From positions 224,804 through 288,803 of the forward strand of contig JAHCBA010000003.1 of NCBI GenBank assembly GCA_019634625.1: a DNA stretch of 64,000 bases, written 5' to 3'. Below, piece after piece: positions 53,854 through 61,711 of this stretch. The DNA is from Verrucomicrobiia bacterium. GTDB taxonomy: Bacteria > Verrucomicrobiota > Verrucomicrobiia > Limisphaerales > CAIMTB01. A program made the position numbers and the translations under genes. Position 1 is the first letter of the stretch. The number at the start of each line of letters is the position of its first letter. The notes beneath the pieces were generated by a model. The model was given only the letters and a program-made list of their open reading frames with translations, ran no database searches and was not told the DNA's origin.

Positions 53854-54498
53854 ATGAAATCGGTTCCCTTGACCGCGTATCCGCGGGCCGTGACAGGCCG
53901 CAACGCCGTGAAACATCTTCGGGCGTCGGGTCGCATTCCGACGGTGATCTACGGGCGCCAGCGGGTGGCGCAGAGTTTGGAGTTGAATCAGCGCGAGCTG
54001 GACAAGCTGATCGCGCATTCCGCCTCCGAGAACATCCTGGTGGATCTGGCGATCGACGGGCAGGGCGACCAGCGGCTGGCGCTGGTGCATGACGTCCAGC
54101 ACGATCCGCTGACCGGGAAGGTGTTGCACATCGACTTCCACGAGGTGGCTGCGGACGAGCAGGTGACGGTGACGGTGCCCCTGGAGACCACGGGCACCCC
54201 CGTCGGGGTGAAGAACGGCGGCGTGCTGGAGCACGTGTTGTTCAAGGTGAAGGTGCGGGCCCTGCCGGCGGATCTGCCGTTGGTGTTCGAGGTGGACGTC
54301 AGCGAAATGGGTGTCGGCCAGGTGTTGCATCTCGGGGAGCTGCCGGTGCCGCCGGGCGTGGAGTTGCTGGGGGACAAGAAGGTGCCGGTGCTGGCGGTGT
54401 CGGCGCCGAAGACGGAGACTGAGGAGGCTGCGGCGGGAGAAGCGACGCCGGCGGGCGAGGTCGAGATGATCAAGGAGAAGAAGGGCGACGAGAAGTAG
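53854..54498 (+). CDS. rplY: 50S ribosomal protein bL25, long CTC form
   Basis: 214 residues from ATG at 53854. The N-terminal L25 domain starts with LTAYPRAVTGRNAVKHLRASGRIPTVIYGRQ and binds 5S rRNA; the C-terminal beta domain (TL5/CTC type) contains FKVKVRALPADLPLVFEVDVSEMGVGQVLHLGELPVPPGVELL. A charged Glu/Lys-rich tail ends the protein. The CTC form is associated with general stress in some bacteria. Sits between prs and pth, the classical order. Confidence 0.95.
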   Translation: MKSVPLTAYPRAVTGRNAVKHLRASGRIPTVIYGRQRVAQSLELNQRELDKLIAHSASENILVDLAIDGQGDQRLALVHDVQHDPLTGKVLHIDFHEVAADEQVTVTVPLETTGTPVGVKNGGVLEHVLFKVKVRALPADLPLVFEVDVSEMGVGQVLHLGELPVPPGVELLGDKKVPVLAVSAPKTETEEAAAGEATPAGEVEMIKEKKGDEK

Positions 54499-54530
54499 GG
54501 CAATGTTGCGGTGCGTGACGAGGGAGCCTG

Positions 54531-55115
54531 GTGACGGAGCCGCATCTGATCGCGGGCCTCGGGAATCCGGGGACGGAATATGAGCGGACGCGGCACAACG
54601 CGGGGTTTCTGGCGGTGGAGGCGCTGGCCCGGGCATGGGGTGTGGCGGGGAGCGTGGAGGGACGGTTCGAGTCATGGATGGGGCGGGCGGATCGGGGGGA
54701 TGCCGGGGTATGGCTGGTGCGGCCGCTGACGTACATGAACGTGAGCGGCCGGGCGGTGGGGGCGGTGGCCCGGTATTACCGGGTGCCGGTGGGCCGGATG
54801 CTGGTGGTGGTGGACGATGCGGATCTGCCGCTGGGGTCGCTGCGGATGCGGCCGGATGGGAGCGGCGGGGGGCATCGCGGGCTGGCCTCGGTGGAGGCGC
54901 ATCTGGGGACGCGCGGGTACGCGCGTTTGCGGTTGGGGATTGGCCGGGCCGATCCGGAGCAGCGACAGATTTCGAACTATGTGCTGGGCCGGTTCACGGT
55001 CCTGGAGTGGGAAGTAATGGAGCGGGTGATCACGCGGGCGGTGGCCCAGATGACCTGCTGGCTGGACGAAGGCATTGAGAAGGCGATGGCCCGGTACAAC
55101 GGGTCGATCGATTGA
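54531..55115 (+). CDS. pth: Peptidyl-tRNA hydrolase
   Basis: 194 residues from GTG at 54531. Recycles peptidyl-tRNA released from stalled ribosomes. Family signatures LIAGLGNPGTEYERTRHNAGF, with catalytic His22 and the following Asn, PLTYMNVSG and VVVDDADLPLGSLRMRPDGSGGGHRGL are all intact. 32 bases after bL25 and 20 before the start of bS6, so part of one transcription unit with both. Confidence 0.95.
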   Translation: MTEPHLIAGLGNPGTEYERTRHNAGFLAVEALARAWGVAGSVEGRFESWMGRADRGDAGVWLVRPLTYMNVSGRAVGAVARYYRVPVGRMLVVVDDADLPLGSLRMRPDGSGGGHRGLASVEAHLGTRGYARLRLGIGRADPEQRQISNYVLGRFTVLEWEVMERVITRAVAQMTCWLDEGIEKAMARYNGSID

Positions 55116-55135
55116 GAGCGAGAGAGGACAACACT

Positions 55136-55444
55136 GTGAAACGATACGAAGGTCTGTTCATCCTGAACACGGCGGGCAAGGAAGAGGGTGTGAAGGACAT
55201 CATCGACCAGATCACCGCGGAGATCACGGGGGCTGGCGGGAAGGTTGAGACGGTGCAGAAGATGGACAAGCGGCAGTTCGCCCGGGCTCCGCATCGCAAG
55301 TACCAGTCGGGCTTTTACGTGAACTTTATTTTCGAGGCCGAGGCGGGGGTCCTGGCGCCGCTGCGGGGGAAGTTCCGGTTGAACGACGACGTGTACCGGG
55401 TGGTGTTCACGGAGGCCGGCGCGGTGGCGGGCGTCGCGGCCTAG
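55136..55444 (+). CDS. rpsF: 30S ribosomal protein bS6
   Basis: 102 residues from GTG at 55136, with GAGAGAGG upstream at good spacing. Typical bS6 start (KRYEGLFILNT) and core (KVETVQKMDKRQFARAPHRKYQSGFYVNFIFEA). bS6 lies on the platform of the small subunit next to bS18. In most genomes rpsF, ssb, rpsR and rplI are together; here rpsF-ssb-rplI is kept but no rpsR (bS18) is seen in this cluster, so that gene must be elsewhere. Confidence 0.95.
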   Translation: MKRYEGLFILNTAGKEEGVKDIIDQITAEITGAGGKVETVQKMDKRQFARAPHRKYQSGFYVNFIFEAEAGVLAPLRGKFRLNDDVYRVVFTEAGAVAGVAA

Positions 55445-55497
55445 GCCTCGCCACGGGCATTCCCGACTGCGTCCCAGACCTGAACCACGGCACGGCC

Positions 55498-56019
55498 ATG
55501 GCCAGCTTCAACAAGGTGATCCTGCTGGGGAATCTCACCCGGGATCCGGAGCTGCGATTCACGCCGAAGGGGCAGGCGGTGGCCCGGATCGGCCTTGCGG
55601 TTAATCGTTCCTACAAGACCGAAAGCGGCGAGAGCCGGGAGGAGGTCACCTTCATCGACGTGGATGCCTGGGGCAAGCAGGCGGAGTTGATCGGGCAGTA
55701 TCTCCGGAAGGGCAGTCCACTGTTTGTGGAGGGGCGTCTCAAGCTGGACCAGTGGGATGACAAGAACACGGGCCAGAAGGTGTCGAAGCTGCGGGTGGTG
55801 ATGGAGGGGTTTCAATTTGTCGGCGGGCCGCGGTCGGGGGAGGGAGGCGGCGGTCCGACGGGAGGCTCGATGGGCGGTCCGATGGGCGGTTCGATGGGCG
55901 GTTCGATGGGATCCGGGGCTTCGTCGGCGTCCCCTCCCCCCCGGGCACAGCGTTCTGCGCCGGCACCATCGGACGGTGGGGACGGGCCTCAGGGCGAGGT
56001 CGATGATGTTCCCTTTTGA
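55498..56019 (+). CDS. ssb: Single-stranded DNA-binding protein
   Basis: 173 residues. OB-fold domain of about 110 residues with FNKVILLGNLTRDPELRFTPKGQAV, SREEVTFIDVDAWGKQAELIGQYLRKGSPLFVEGRL. Then a flexible Gly/Met/Ser-rich linker encoded by 12-bp repeats (GGSMGGPMGGSMGGSMG, 55860-55914) and the acidic C-terminal tip DDVPF that recruits other replication and repair proteins. Between the bS6 and bL9 genes, the usual location in bacteria. The repeat-built linker may vary in length between strains. Confidence 0.96.
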   Translation: MASFNKVILLGNLTRDPELRFTPKGQAVARIGLAVNRSYKTESGESREEVTFIDVDAWGKQAELIGQYLRKGSPLFVEGRLKLDQWDDKNTGQKVSKLRVVMEGFQFVGGPRSGEGGGGPTGGSMGGPMGGSMGGSMGSGASSASPPPRAQRSAPAPSDGGDGPQGEVDDVPF

Positions 56020-56065
56020 GTTCCTTTCGAATCCTAGAATCGCGATAGCGCAACCTCTGCATACC

Positions 56066-56638
56066 ATGTCGAAGACCGAAGTCATCCTCATCCAGAACGT
56101 CGTCGGACTCGGGGCCGAAACGGACCACGTCAAGGTGGCGCCCGGATACGCGCGCAATTTTCTTTATCCGCGGGGACTGGCGATCCCGCTGACGGCGGCG
56201 AACAAGCGTCGCCTGGAGGTGTTGAAGCAGCGTCGGGGCGAGCGCGAGGCGAACGAGCTGAACGCGATGAGCGAGCTGGGCCGGAGCATGTCGAAGCTGA
56301 TCCTGCACCTCAAGGTCAAGACGGGTGAGGACGGGCGGATGTTTGGCGGGGTGACCTCGGGCCTGATCGTGGACGAGCTGAAGAACCAGTTCGACGCGGT
56401 GGTGGACAAGAAGAAGATCCACATTGAGCACCCGATCCGGACGCTGGGCGATCACGAGGTCGAACTGCGCCTGCACCCTGAGGTCGTGGTGACCATGAAG
56501 GTGTTGGTGGAAAGTTCGACACCGCTGCCGCCGAAGCAGGAGGAGGACCCGGCCAAGGCGGGCAAGGACAAGGAGGCGGCCGCGAAAGGCGAGCGTCCGG
56601 CTCGGGGAGCGCGGGGCCCCGACAAGTTTAGGAAGTGA
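56066..56638 (+). CDS. rplI: 50S ribosomal protein bL9
   Basis: 190 residues from ATG at 56066. N-terminal RNA-binding domain (VILIQNVVGLGAETDHVKVAPGYARNFLYPRGLAIPL), long connecting helix and the C-terminal domain (GRMFGGVTSGLIVDELKNQF, DKKKIHIEHPIRTLGDHEVELRLHPEV). A Lys/Glu/Ala/Pro-rich extension of about 35 residues follows. Last gene of the housekeeping cluster; its 3' end overlaps that of the converging AAA ATPase gene by 11 bases. Confidence 0.95.
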   Translation: MSKTEVILIQNVVGLGAETDHVKVAPGYARNFLYPRGLAIPLTAANKRRLEVLKQRRGEREANELNAMSELGRSMSKLILHLKVKTGEDGRMFGGVTSGLIVDELKNQFDAVVDKKKIHIEHPIRTLGDHEVELRLHPEVVVTMKVLVESSTPLPPKQEEDPAKAGKDKEAAAKGERPARGARGPDKFRK

Positions 56639-57758
56639 CCGGGCCGCGCGGTCCTTTGGGGGTTGTTTCCGGGGGGGCGAAGCCCAGGATCGCGGGGGGT
56701 GCGGGCACTGGGGATCCGAGTGGCGCGGTGGCGTAGATCTCGGCCAGGGAGTAGTCGGCCTGTGGGGGGAGGTGCAGCCTGCGGGTTTCGGCGAGGCGTC
56801 TGGCGTCGGCTGAATTCATTCGCCGAAACTCGCGACTGGCCACCAGGCGGCCGGGGCGGATGATTGCCGGATCGAGCCGCTCCATCGGGCAGTTCACCGT
56901 GCAGATCAGGTGGACACGGAGCATTTCACCCAGCAGGCCATCGGCCACATTCAGCAGGGTTGAGACTTGCTCCTTGTTGCCCGGGCCCCGGTTCATCAGC
57001 GATTCCTCGGCATCCTCGAGCACGACGACACGGTTGGCACCGGGGTGCGCCTTCAACTCCCCGGTCCAGAAGTCCACCATGGAGGGTGCCCCCAGGGACA
57101 GGTGGGCATGGATGGGAAGATAGTAGAACCGGTGACTTTCCCGGAACCTTGCCATCAGGTGGCGGATGTAGGTCGTCTTGCCCGTACCCGGCTCACCCCG
57201 GAAGATGGAGACGCCGCGAACCCCCTTCTCGAGTGCCTTGGTGAACGATTTCTCGAACTCGATCATGTCCTCGCCGTAGTGGAGTGCGAGGGACGCGGGT
57301 TCCATCGGTTCGGTGACCCCGACCGGCACGTGTTGCGTGCTGACGTGGCCATGCTGCGTGCTCAGGAGGTGGAACCCCGGCACCGTCGGCGGCGTCGGGC
57401 GGGTGAACTCGTCGCGCAGCCTCGTCGCCAGATCTTCCGCCCGTTCCGCGTCACCGGCGTAGACGAAGAGGCTGGATCTTTCCAGGACCCCGAAGACATC
57501 CGGTTCGAATCGAAAGAGGACGACGCGGGTCGATCTCGGGATGGAGGTCTCCCCGAGACCTTCGAGAACCACCTCGGACCGATAGACTTGGGCCTTCAGC
57601 TCGCGAAGCATCCGTTCCTCGTCCCATTCGGCAAATACGGCGCGGGTGTGGAACGAGCGGTGCCGGAAGTACTCGATCACGGGGGCGCGAAAGATGCCGT
57701 GTTCGCGCTCCAGGCGGTCAATTTCGACCGAGAGGAAGTCATCGTGGGTAGTTCCCAT
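56628..57758 (-). CDS. AAA-family ATPase of unknown role
   Basis: 376 residues. The C-terminal half is a single AAA module: Walker A GEPGTGKTT (188-196), Walker B VVVLEDAEE (244-252), sensor-1 Asn289 in ICTVNCPMERLDP and arginines in AIIRPGRLVASREF. The N-terminal ~170 residues (VEIDRLEREHGIFRAPVIEYFRHRSFHTRAV) match no domain I recognise. The protein lacks a signal peptide. It lies 27 bases downstream of an uncharacterised gene on the same strand, and both diverge from a tandem MarR-like regulator. Base composition is less extreme than in the flanking ribosomal genes, hinting at an acquired cassette. Confidence 0.85.
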   Translation of the reverse strand: MGTTHDDFLSVEIDRLEREHGIFRAPVIEYFRHRSFHTRAVFAEWDEERMLRELKAQVYRSEVVLEGLGETSIPRSTRVVLFRFEPDVFGVLERSSLFVYAGDAERAEDLATRLRDEFTRPTPPTVPGFHLLSTQHGHVSTQHVPVGVTEPMEPASLALHYGEDMIEFEKSFTKALEKGVRGVSIFRGEPGTGKTTYIRHLMARFRESHRFYYLPIHAHLSLGAPSMVDFWTGELKAHPGANRVVVLEDAEESLMNRGPGNKEQVSTLLNVADGLLGEMLRVHLICTVNCPMERLDPAIIRPGRLVASREFRRMNSADARRLAETRRLHLPPQADYSLAEIYATAPLGSPVPAPPAILGFAPPETTPKGPRGPVTS

Positions 57759-57785
57759 AAAAGGCCGATCCGGAGGGATCCATGC

Positions 57786-58685
57786 TCAGGTCGCCTTGGC
57801 GTGGACCGCCCCTCTCGCAGGAGGCACCTCGGGCAGGCGGAACCCCCACACCTGGTCCTTGTAGCCACCCGACTCATTGACCGAATCCCAGTCGTGGAAT
57901 TCGCCCCAAGGCGCGGTCCACGGTGCGCCTTCCTCCCGGGACGAATCGGTTGTGATCAGGAACGGCGCGGTTGATCCACTGGTTTGCTGGAGGAGGCCCA
58001 CGGGTCCAGTCCAGTGGTACGCGTGCGTCGCGGGGCGCTTGCGGCAGAGCACGGTGGGGGCGCGGCGATACCGGGCGAACAAGTTCCAGTAGGTGGCAAC
58101 GCCTTCGGCGCTGAGGTACAGGAGTTCGATGAAGCGGGACTTCTCCCCGACATGGCGCATCAACCGGACGTGCCATCCCCACGGGACCGGGCGATGCGAA
58201 CCCGACCCGATTGGCAACGCGACCGGGGAATCCTCGACGCGGTTCAGCGATGCGACCTGTTCAGGCGGGATGGCGCTGAAGGACTCGATCCAGAGGCCGC
58301 CGCGCCGGAGTGGCTTTTGTTCGCTGATCAGGTGAGCGAGGATGGTTTCCTGGTCCATGTAGTGATCGCAGTAGACGAACGTGTCGATCGCAGGCGGTCC
58401 CTTCGGGTTGCCTTGGAACTCCGGGCGCAGAAGGGGTGCCCAGTCGTGACCGCAGGAAGGGTAATAGAGGACGGATCGCGGGCGCAGGCGCCCCGGCGAC
58501 CTGCGGAGCAGGGGGTGGTTCAATGGGACGGGGCGCGGTGAGGCGGCGATCTGCCGTCTTCTGAATTCCGGGCTGTCCAACAGGTCGAGGAGGAGTTCTC
58601 TACCCGACAGGAGATCGGAGGCGTCGGGACCGGCTTCCAGGAGAGGGTCTGTGGAGGCTTGATGCAGCGTTGCCATGGCCGGCAA
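57786..58685 (-). CDS. Uncharacterised protein, partner of the AAA ATPase
   Basis: 299 residues from ATG at 58685 (a second ATG follows at 58676). No signal peptide or membrane helix. No family is recognised. Visible features: SVLYYPSCGHDWAPLLRP with the paired PSCGHDW, IDTFVYCDHYMDQETILAHL, a WIESFSAIPPEQV stretch, HVRLMRHVGEKSRFIELLYLSAEGVATYWNLFARYRRAPTVLC, and a Trp-rich end (APWGEFHDWDSVNESGGYKDQVWGFRLPEVP). Several well-spaced Cys/His/Asp residues could form a metal or catalytic site; this is speculation. First gene of the pair, with the twin palindromes 19-51 bases upstream of its start. Confidence 0.75.
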   Translation of the reverse strand: MPAMATLHQASTDPLLEAGPDASDLLSGRELLLDLLDSPEFRRRQIAASPRPVPLNHPLLRRSPGRLRPRSVLYYPSCGHDWAPLLRPEFQGNPKGPPAIDTFVYCDHYMDQETILAHLISEQKPLRRGGLWIESFSAIPPEQVASLNRVEDSPVALPIGSGSHRPVPWGWHVRLMRHVGEKSRFIELLYLSAEGVATYWNLFARYRRAPTVLCRKRPATHAYHWTGPVGLLQQTSGSTAPFLITTDSSREEGAPWTAPWGEFHDWDSVNESGGYKDQVWGFRLPEVPPARGAVHAKAT

Positions 58686-58703
58686 CCTGCCGCCTCAAAC
58701 GCC

Positions 58704-58736
58704 AACAGTCAACTGTTAAAATGCAACAAAGTTGCA
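58704..58736. promoter_or_regulatory. Twin palindromic operator in the divergent promoter region
   Basis: Two perfect palindromes stand 4 bases apart: AACAGT-CA-ACTGTT (58704-58717) and TGCAAC-AAA-GTTGCA (58722-58736). They lie in a notably AT-rich ~130-base gap between the divergent AAA-operon and the tandem MarR-like gene; TATAAG (58758-58763) could be its -10. Likely binding site of the adjacent regulator. Confidence 0.6.
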
Positions 58737-58814
58737 GTTCATAATCTATGCGGTTTCTATAAGGCGATTGAAGCTTGCGTCAACGGTGGGCCCAGGCCCA
58801 TCCTCCCCCGTTGC

Positions 58815-59843
58815 ATGAGTGAGTTGGCGTTGCTCTACCACGATCCTGCCGTTGCCACGCTCGGCTCCCTGTACGTCGCCCGTCGCGATCTCTGGACGCC
58901 CTTGGAATCCCTGGTCCGCCGCCACGATCTGAAGCTCGACGACGCAGACGTGTACCTCCAGCTCGCGCATTTGAAGGCGGTTGGGCCCTTTGCCCGTACC
59001 CGCGCCCGAGCGGCTTCCGAAGCGGGTCAGGACCTCACCCGGGTGACCGCCGTGAGCGCCACCCGGATGCGCGGACTTCTCCAGGCCTTTGCAGAGAGGG
59101 GTCTCCTCCATCTGGGCCCCACGTCGCGCGGGCGCTACGCGGCGCCTCGGACGTTCGAGTACACGGAGAAGGGCGAGCGGTTGATGGAGGATCTGTGGAC
59201 CGAGTACGCATGGCTGGCCGGCCGGGTCATGGTTCGCGCGAGCGACGCCGACCTGGCTGACCATGCGCGGGTCTGTGACCAGATCTGTCGCAACACCCTA
59301 GCCCTCGAGTATCACGATTCCGGACATCCCCAGGGTGCGGGGTCGCGAGCGGAGATCCTCCATGGCATCCTGAAGTCGGCGCGCGGATTGCTGGGTCCGC
59401 TCGGGCGGATGACGCTTCGGGGCACCGAACTCACCGTGGAGAAGGCGGACATTCTCGTCCTTCTGTACGAACACCATCTGAGGCATCGGGAGGGACTGAC
59501 GGCATCCGGGTTCATGTCCACGGCGCATCTCCGAGATTCGCTGGTGCATTCGATGGCCGCCTCTTCGGCGCTGCTTTCGCGGTGGTTGGACGACATGGGG
59601 GGGCGGGATGCCAGCGGAGCCAAACCGGCGGGCCGGGGGTGGGTCGAGTTTGGGGAGGTGAAGGACGGGGGGCGGAGGACGCAGGCACGGATCACGCCTT
59701 CGGGCATCGAGGTGATCCGTCGTGTCTGGTCCGAGTACGTGACGTTTGCGGGAGAGGTGCTGGCCGGCCTTTCCGGGGAATGCCTTGCCGCCCACCGGCG
59801 GGTCAACCGTCAGATCAGCGACCTCGCCGCCCATCTCCGATAA
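58815..59843 (+). CDS. Tandem MarR-like winged-helix regulator (internal duplication)
   Basis: 342 residues from ATG at 58815. Two halves repeat the same layout. In the first, SATRMRGLLQAFAERGLLHLG is followed by a wing-like segment and TEKGERLMEDLWTEYAWLAGRVMVRASDADLADHARVCDQI. In the second, SSALLSRWLDDMG, then a wing (GWVEFGEVKDGGRRTQARI) and TPSGIEVIRRVWSEYVTFAGEVLAGLSGECLAAHRRVNRQI. Each half looks like a MarR winged helix with its C-terminal dimerisation helix, so one chain may mimic a MarR dimer. It is divergent from the AAA pair across twin palindromes, suggesting control of that operon and itself. Assignment is by pattern; confirmation needs profile search. Confidence 0.7.
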   Translation: MSELALLYHDPAVATLGSLYVARRDLWTPLESLVRRHDLKLDDADVYLQLAHLKAVGPFARTRARAASEAGQDLTRVTAVSATRMRGLLQAFAERGLLHLGPTSRGRYAAPRTFEYTEKGERLMEDLWTEYAWLAGRVMVRASDADLADHARVCDQICRNTLALEYHDSGHPQGAGSRAEILHGILKSARGLLGPLGRMTLRGTELTVEKADILVLLYEHHLRHREGLTASGFMSTAHLRDSLVHSMAASSALLSRWLDDMGGRDASGAKPAGRGWVEFGEVKDGGRRTQARITPSGIEVIRRVWSEYVTFAGEVLAGLSGECLAAHRRVNRQISDLAAHLR

Positions 59844-59895
59844 GCGGGACCGGGCAGCTTGCCTGATGAGGCGGGTGTCTCGCAGGGTTGGCGAA

Positions 59896-61680
59896 ATGAA
59901 CGCGCGCCGTCCGGTGTCTTCCCGATCGTCGAAACGTCCCCCCGCCCGGCGACCGGGTGGCGGGGGCGGTACTGGGGGGGCGGGGGGGGCGGGAGGATTC
60001 GGTCGCGTGGGACCCGTGCGTGGTAAGGGACCTATGCGTCGTCAGGGACCTGTGGATCGGCGGGGACCCGTGGATCGTGAGGGACCCGTGGATCGTGAGG
60101 GACCCGTGGACCGTGGGGGACCGGTGGATCGTCGGGGTGCCGTGGATCGTCGGGGTTCTGCGGGGCGCAAGCCCTGGCGGGGGGTGGAGGGGAAGGGAGA
60201 GCCGAGGGTTGCCGGGAATCGACCCGCGGGGGCTTGGAAGGTACGGGCGACGGGCGAGGGGAGCAGCAGGCCGGGGGGGCGGCCGGTCCGCGCGCGGGAA
60301 TCCGGGGAGCGGGACTCGTCGGCTTGGAAGCCGCGGATGCCACGGGGTTGGGATGGGGACGGGGAACGGGGCGGGCGGGTGGAACGGGCGAACGCGGATC
60401 GGGAGAGGGCTCCCCGTTGGCGGAGTTCAGGGGGGAGGGAAGATCGGGGAACGGGTGCGCGGGCGCGGGGGTGGAGTTCCCGGGGTGGAGAATCGGGGGA
60501 ACCCCGGGCTGGGGGCGCGCAGACGGGACGGGCTTCCAGGGCGGGTCCGCAGCCTGAGGGGCTGGCGATCCGGGTTTTTTCGCAGGCGGGGGCGAAGCGT
60601 CCGGCGGACGCCGTGCTGCGCGAGGTGCTGCGGGGGGTTCCGGGGTTGACGCGGGAGATGGCGGCGCGGACGGCGCAGCTGGTGTTCCGGGTGTACCGGT
60701 GGTGGGGATGGCTGGAGGAGCGGAGCGACTGGCGGGAGCGAATGGAAGCCGCGGATGCGCTGGCGGAACGGTTTGCGCGCGAACCTGCACGATTCAGTGA
60801 AGGGGCCTTGCGGAAGGCCGTTCCGGACTGGATTCACGAGCACATGGAGGTGACGCCGGCCTGGCTGCGGTTGCTCCAGGAGGAGCCGGTGCTGTGGCTG
60901 CGGGGACGGCCGGGTCAGGGGCCCATCGTGGCCCTGGAACTGGGCGAGGCGTCGTGTCCATGCCCGCTGGTGCCCGAGGCGGTGCGTTATGACGGGGGGC
61001 AGGATTTGTTTCGGAGTGCGATGTTCCAGGGGGGGCGGATCGAGGTGCAGGACGTGGCCTCGCAGTGGGTGACGCTGCTGGCGGGGCCGAAGGCGGGGGA
61101 GAGTTGGTGGGATGCGTGTGCCGGCGAGGGAGGCAAGGCATTGCACATGGCCGATCTGATGGACAACCGCGGGGTGGTGTGGGCGACGGACCGGGCGGAG
61201 TGGCGGCTGAAGCGGCTCCGGATGCGGGTGGGCCGGGCCGGGCTGTTCAATGTGCGCTGGGCGGTGTGGGAGGGGGGGGCGAAACGCCCGATGACGCCGC
61301 GGATGGACGGGGTGCTGGTGGACGCGCCGTGCAGCGGGGTGGGGACGTGGCGCCGGAACCCGCAGGCCCGCTGGACCACGACGCCGCGGGACGTGGCTGA
61401 ACTGGCCGGGCGCCAGTTGGCGCTGCTGCAGGGGGCGTCGCGCGGGGTGAAGCCGGGCGGGCGCCTGGTGTATTCCGTCTGCACCCTGACCCGGGCGGAG
61501 ACGACCGGGGTGGCGCGGGCGTTTGAGGCGGGGAATGCGGCGTTCGAGCCGCTGGAATGGCCGGTTGCCGCGGGGGCGGAACCCGGACCGGGCCGGCCGA
61601 ACGAGGCGTGGTTTCCTTCGGAACGCTGGGGGGGCAACGGGATGTACGTTGCCGGTTGGCGGAGGAAGGAGGACGCGTAG
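59896..61680 (+). CDS. RsmB/NSUN-like RNA (cytosine-5) methyltransferase with repetitive Arg/Gly-rich N-terminus
   Basis: 594 residues. The C-terminal ~330 residues form the methyltransferase: NusB-like helices (DAVLREVLRGVPGLTREMAARTAQLVFRVYRWWGW), the SAM fold (DACAGEGGKALHMADLM) and the two catalytic motifs with Cys, APCSGVG and SVCTLTRAE. It methylates C5 of cytosine in rRNA or tRNA. The first ~230 residues are unlike RsmB: low-complexity Arg/Gly/Pro, beginning with nine hexapeptide units of the GPVDRR/GPVDRE type (60010-60171), then RGG-like stretches. Such tails bind RNA in other proteins. ATG at 59896 is used; the frame is open further upstream. Confidence 0.88.
   Translation: MNARRPVSSRSSKRPPARRPGGGGGTGGAGGAGGFGRVGPVRGKGPMRRQGPVDRRGPVDREGPVDREGPVDRGGPVDRRGAVDRRGSAGRKPWRGVEGKGEPRVAGNRPAGAWKVRATGEGSSRPGGRPVRARESGERDSSAWKPRMPRGWDGDGERGGRVERANADRERAPRWRSSGGREDRGTGARARGWSSRGGESGEPRAGGAQTGRASRAGPQPEGLAIRVFSQAGAKRPADAVLREVLRGVPGLTREMAARTAQLVFRVYRWWGWLEERSDWRERMEAADALAERFAREPARFSEGALRKAVPDWIHEHMEVTPAWLRLLQEEPVLWLRGRPGQGPIVALELGEASCPCPLVPEAVRYDGGQDLFRSAMFQGGRIEVQDVASQWVTLLAGPKAGESWWDACAGEGGKALHMADLMDNRGVVWATDRAEWRLKRLRMRVGRAGLFNVRWAVWEGGAKRPMTPRMDGVLVDAPCSGVGTWRRNPQARWTTTPRDVAELAGRQLALLQGASRGVKPGGRLVYSVCTLTRAETTGVARAFEAGNAAFEPLEWPVAAGAEPGPGRPNEAWFPSERWGGNGMYVAGWRRKEDA
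60010..60171 (+). repeat. Nine 18-bp tandem units inside the methyltransferase gene
   Basis: Units encode GPVRGK, GPMRRQ, GPVDRR, GPVDRE (twice), GPVDRG, GPVDRR, GAVDRR and GSAGRK. The middle DNA units share GGACCCGTGGATCGTGAG almost perfectly, while the outer ones have drifted. Each unit is in frame, so copy-number change keeps the protein intact. Confidence 0.85.
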
Positions 61681-61711
61681 GACGCGCGGGCGGGGGCGCC
61701 GGAATCAGGAA

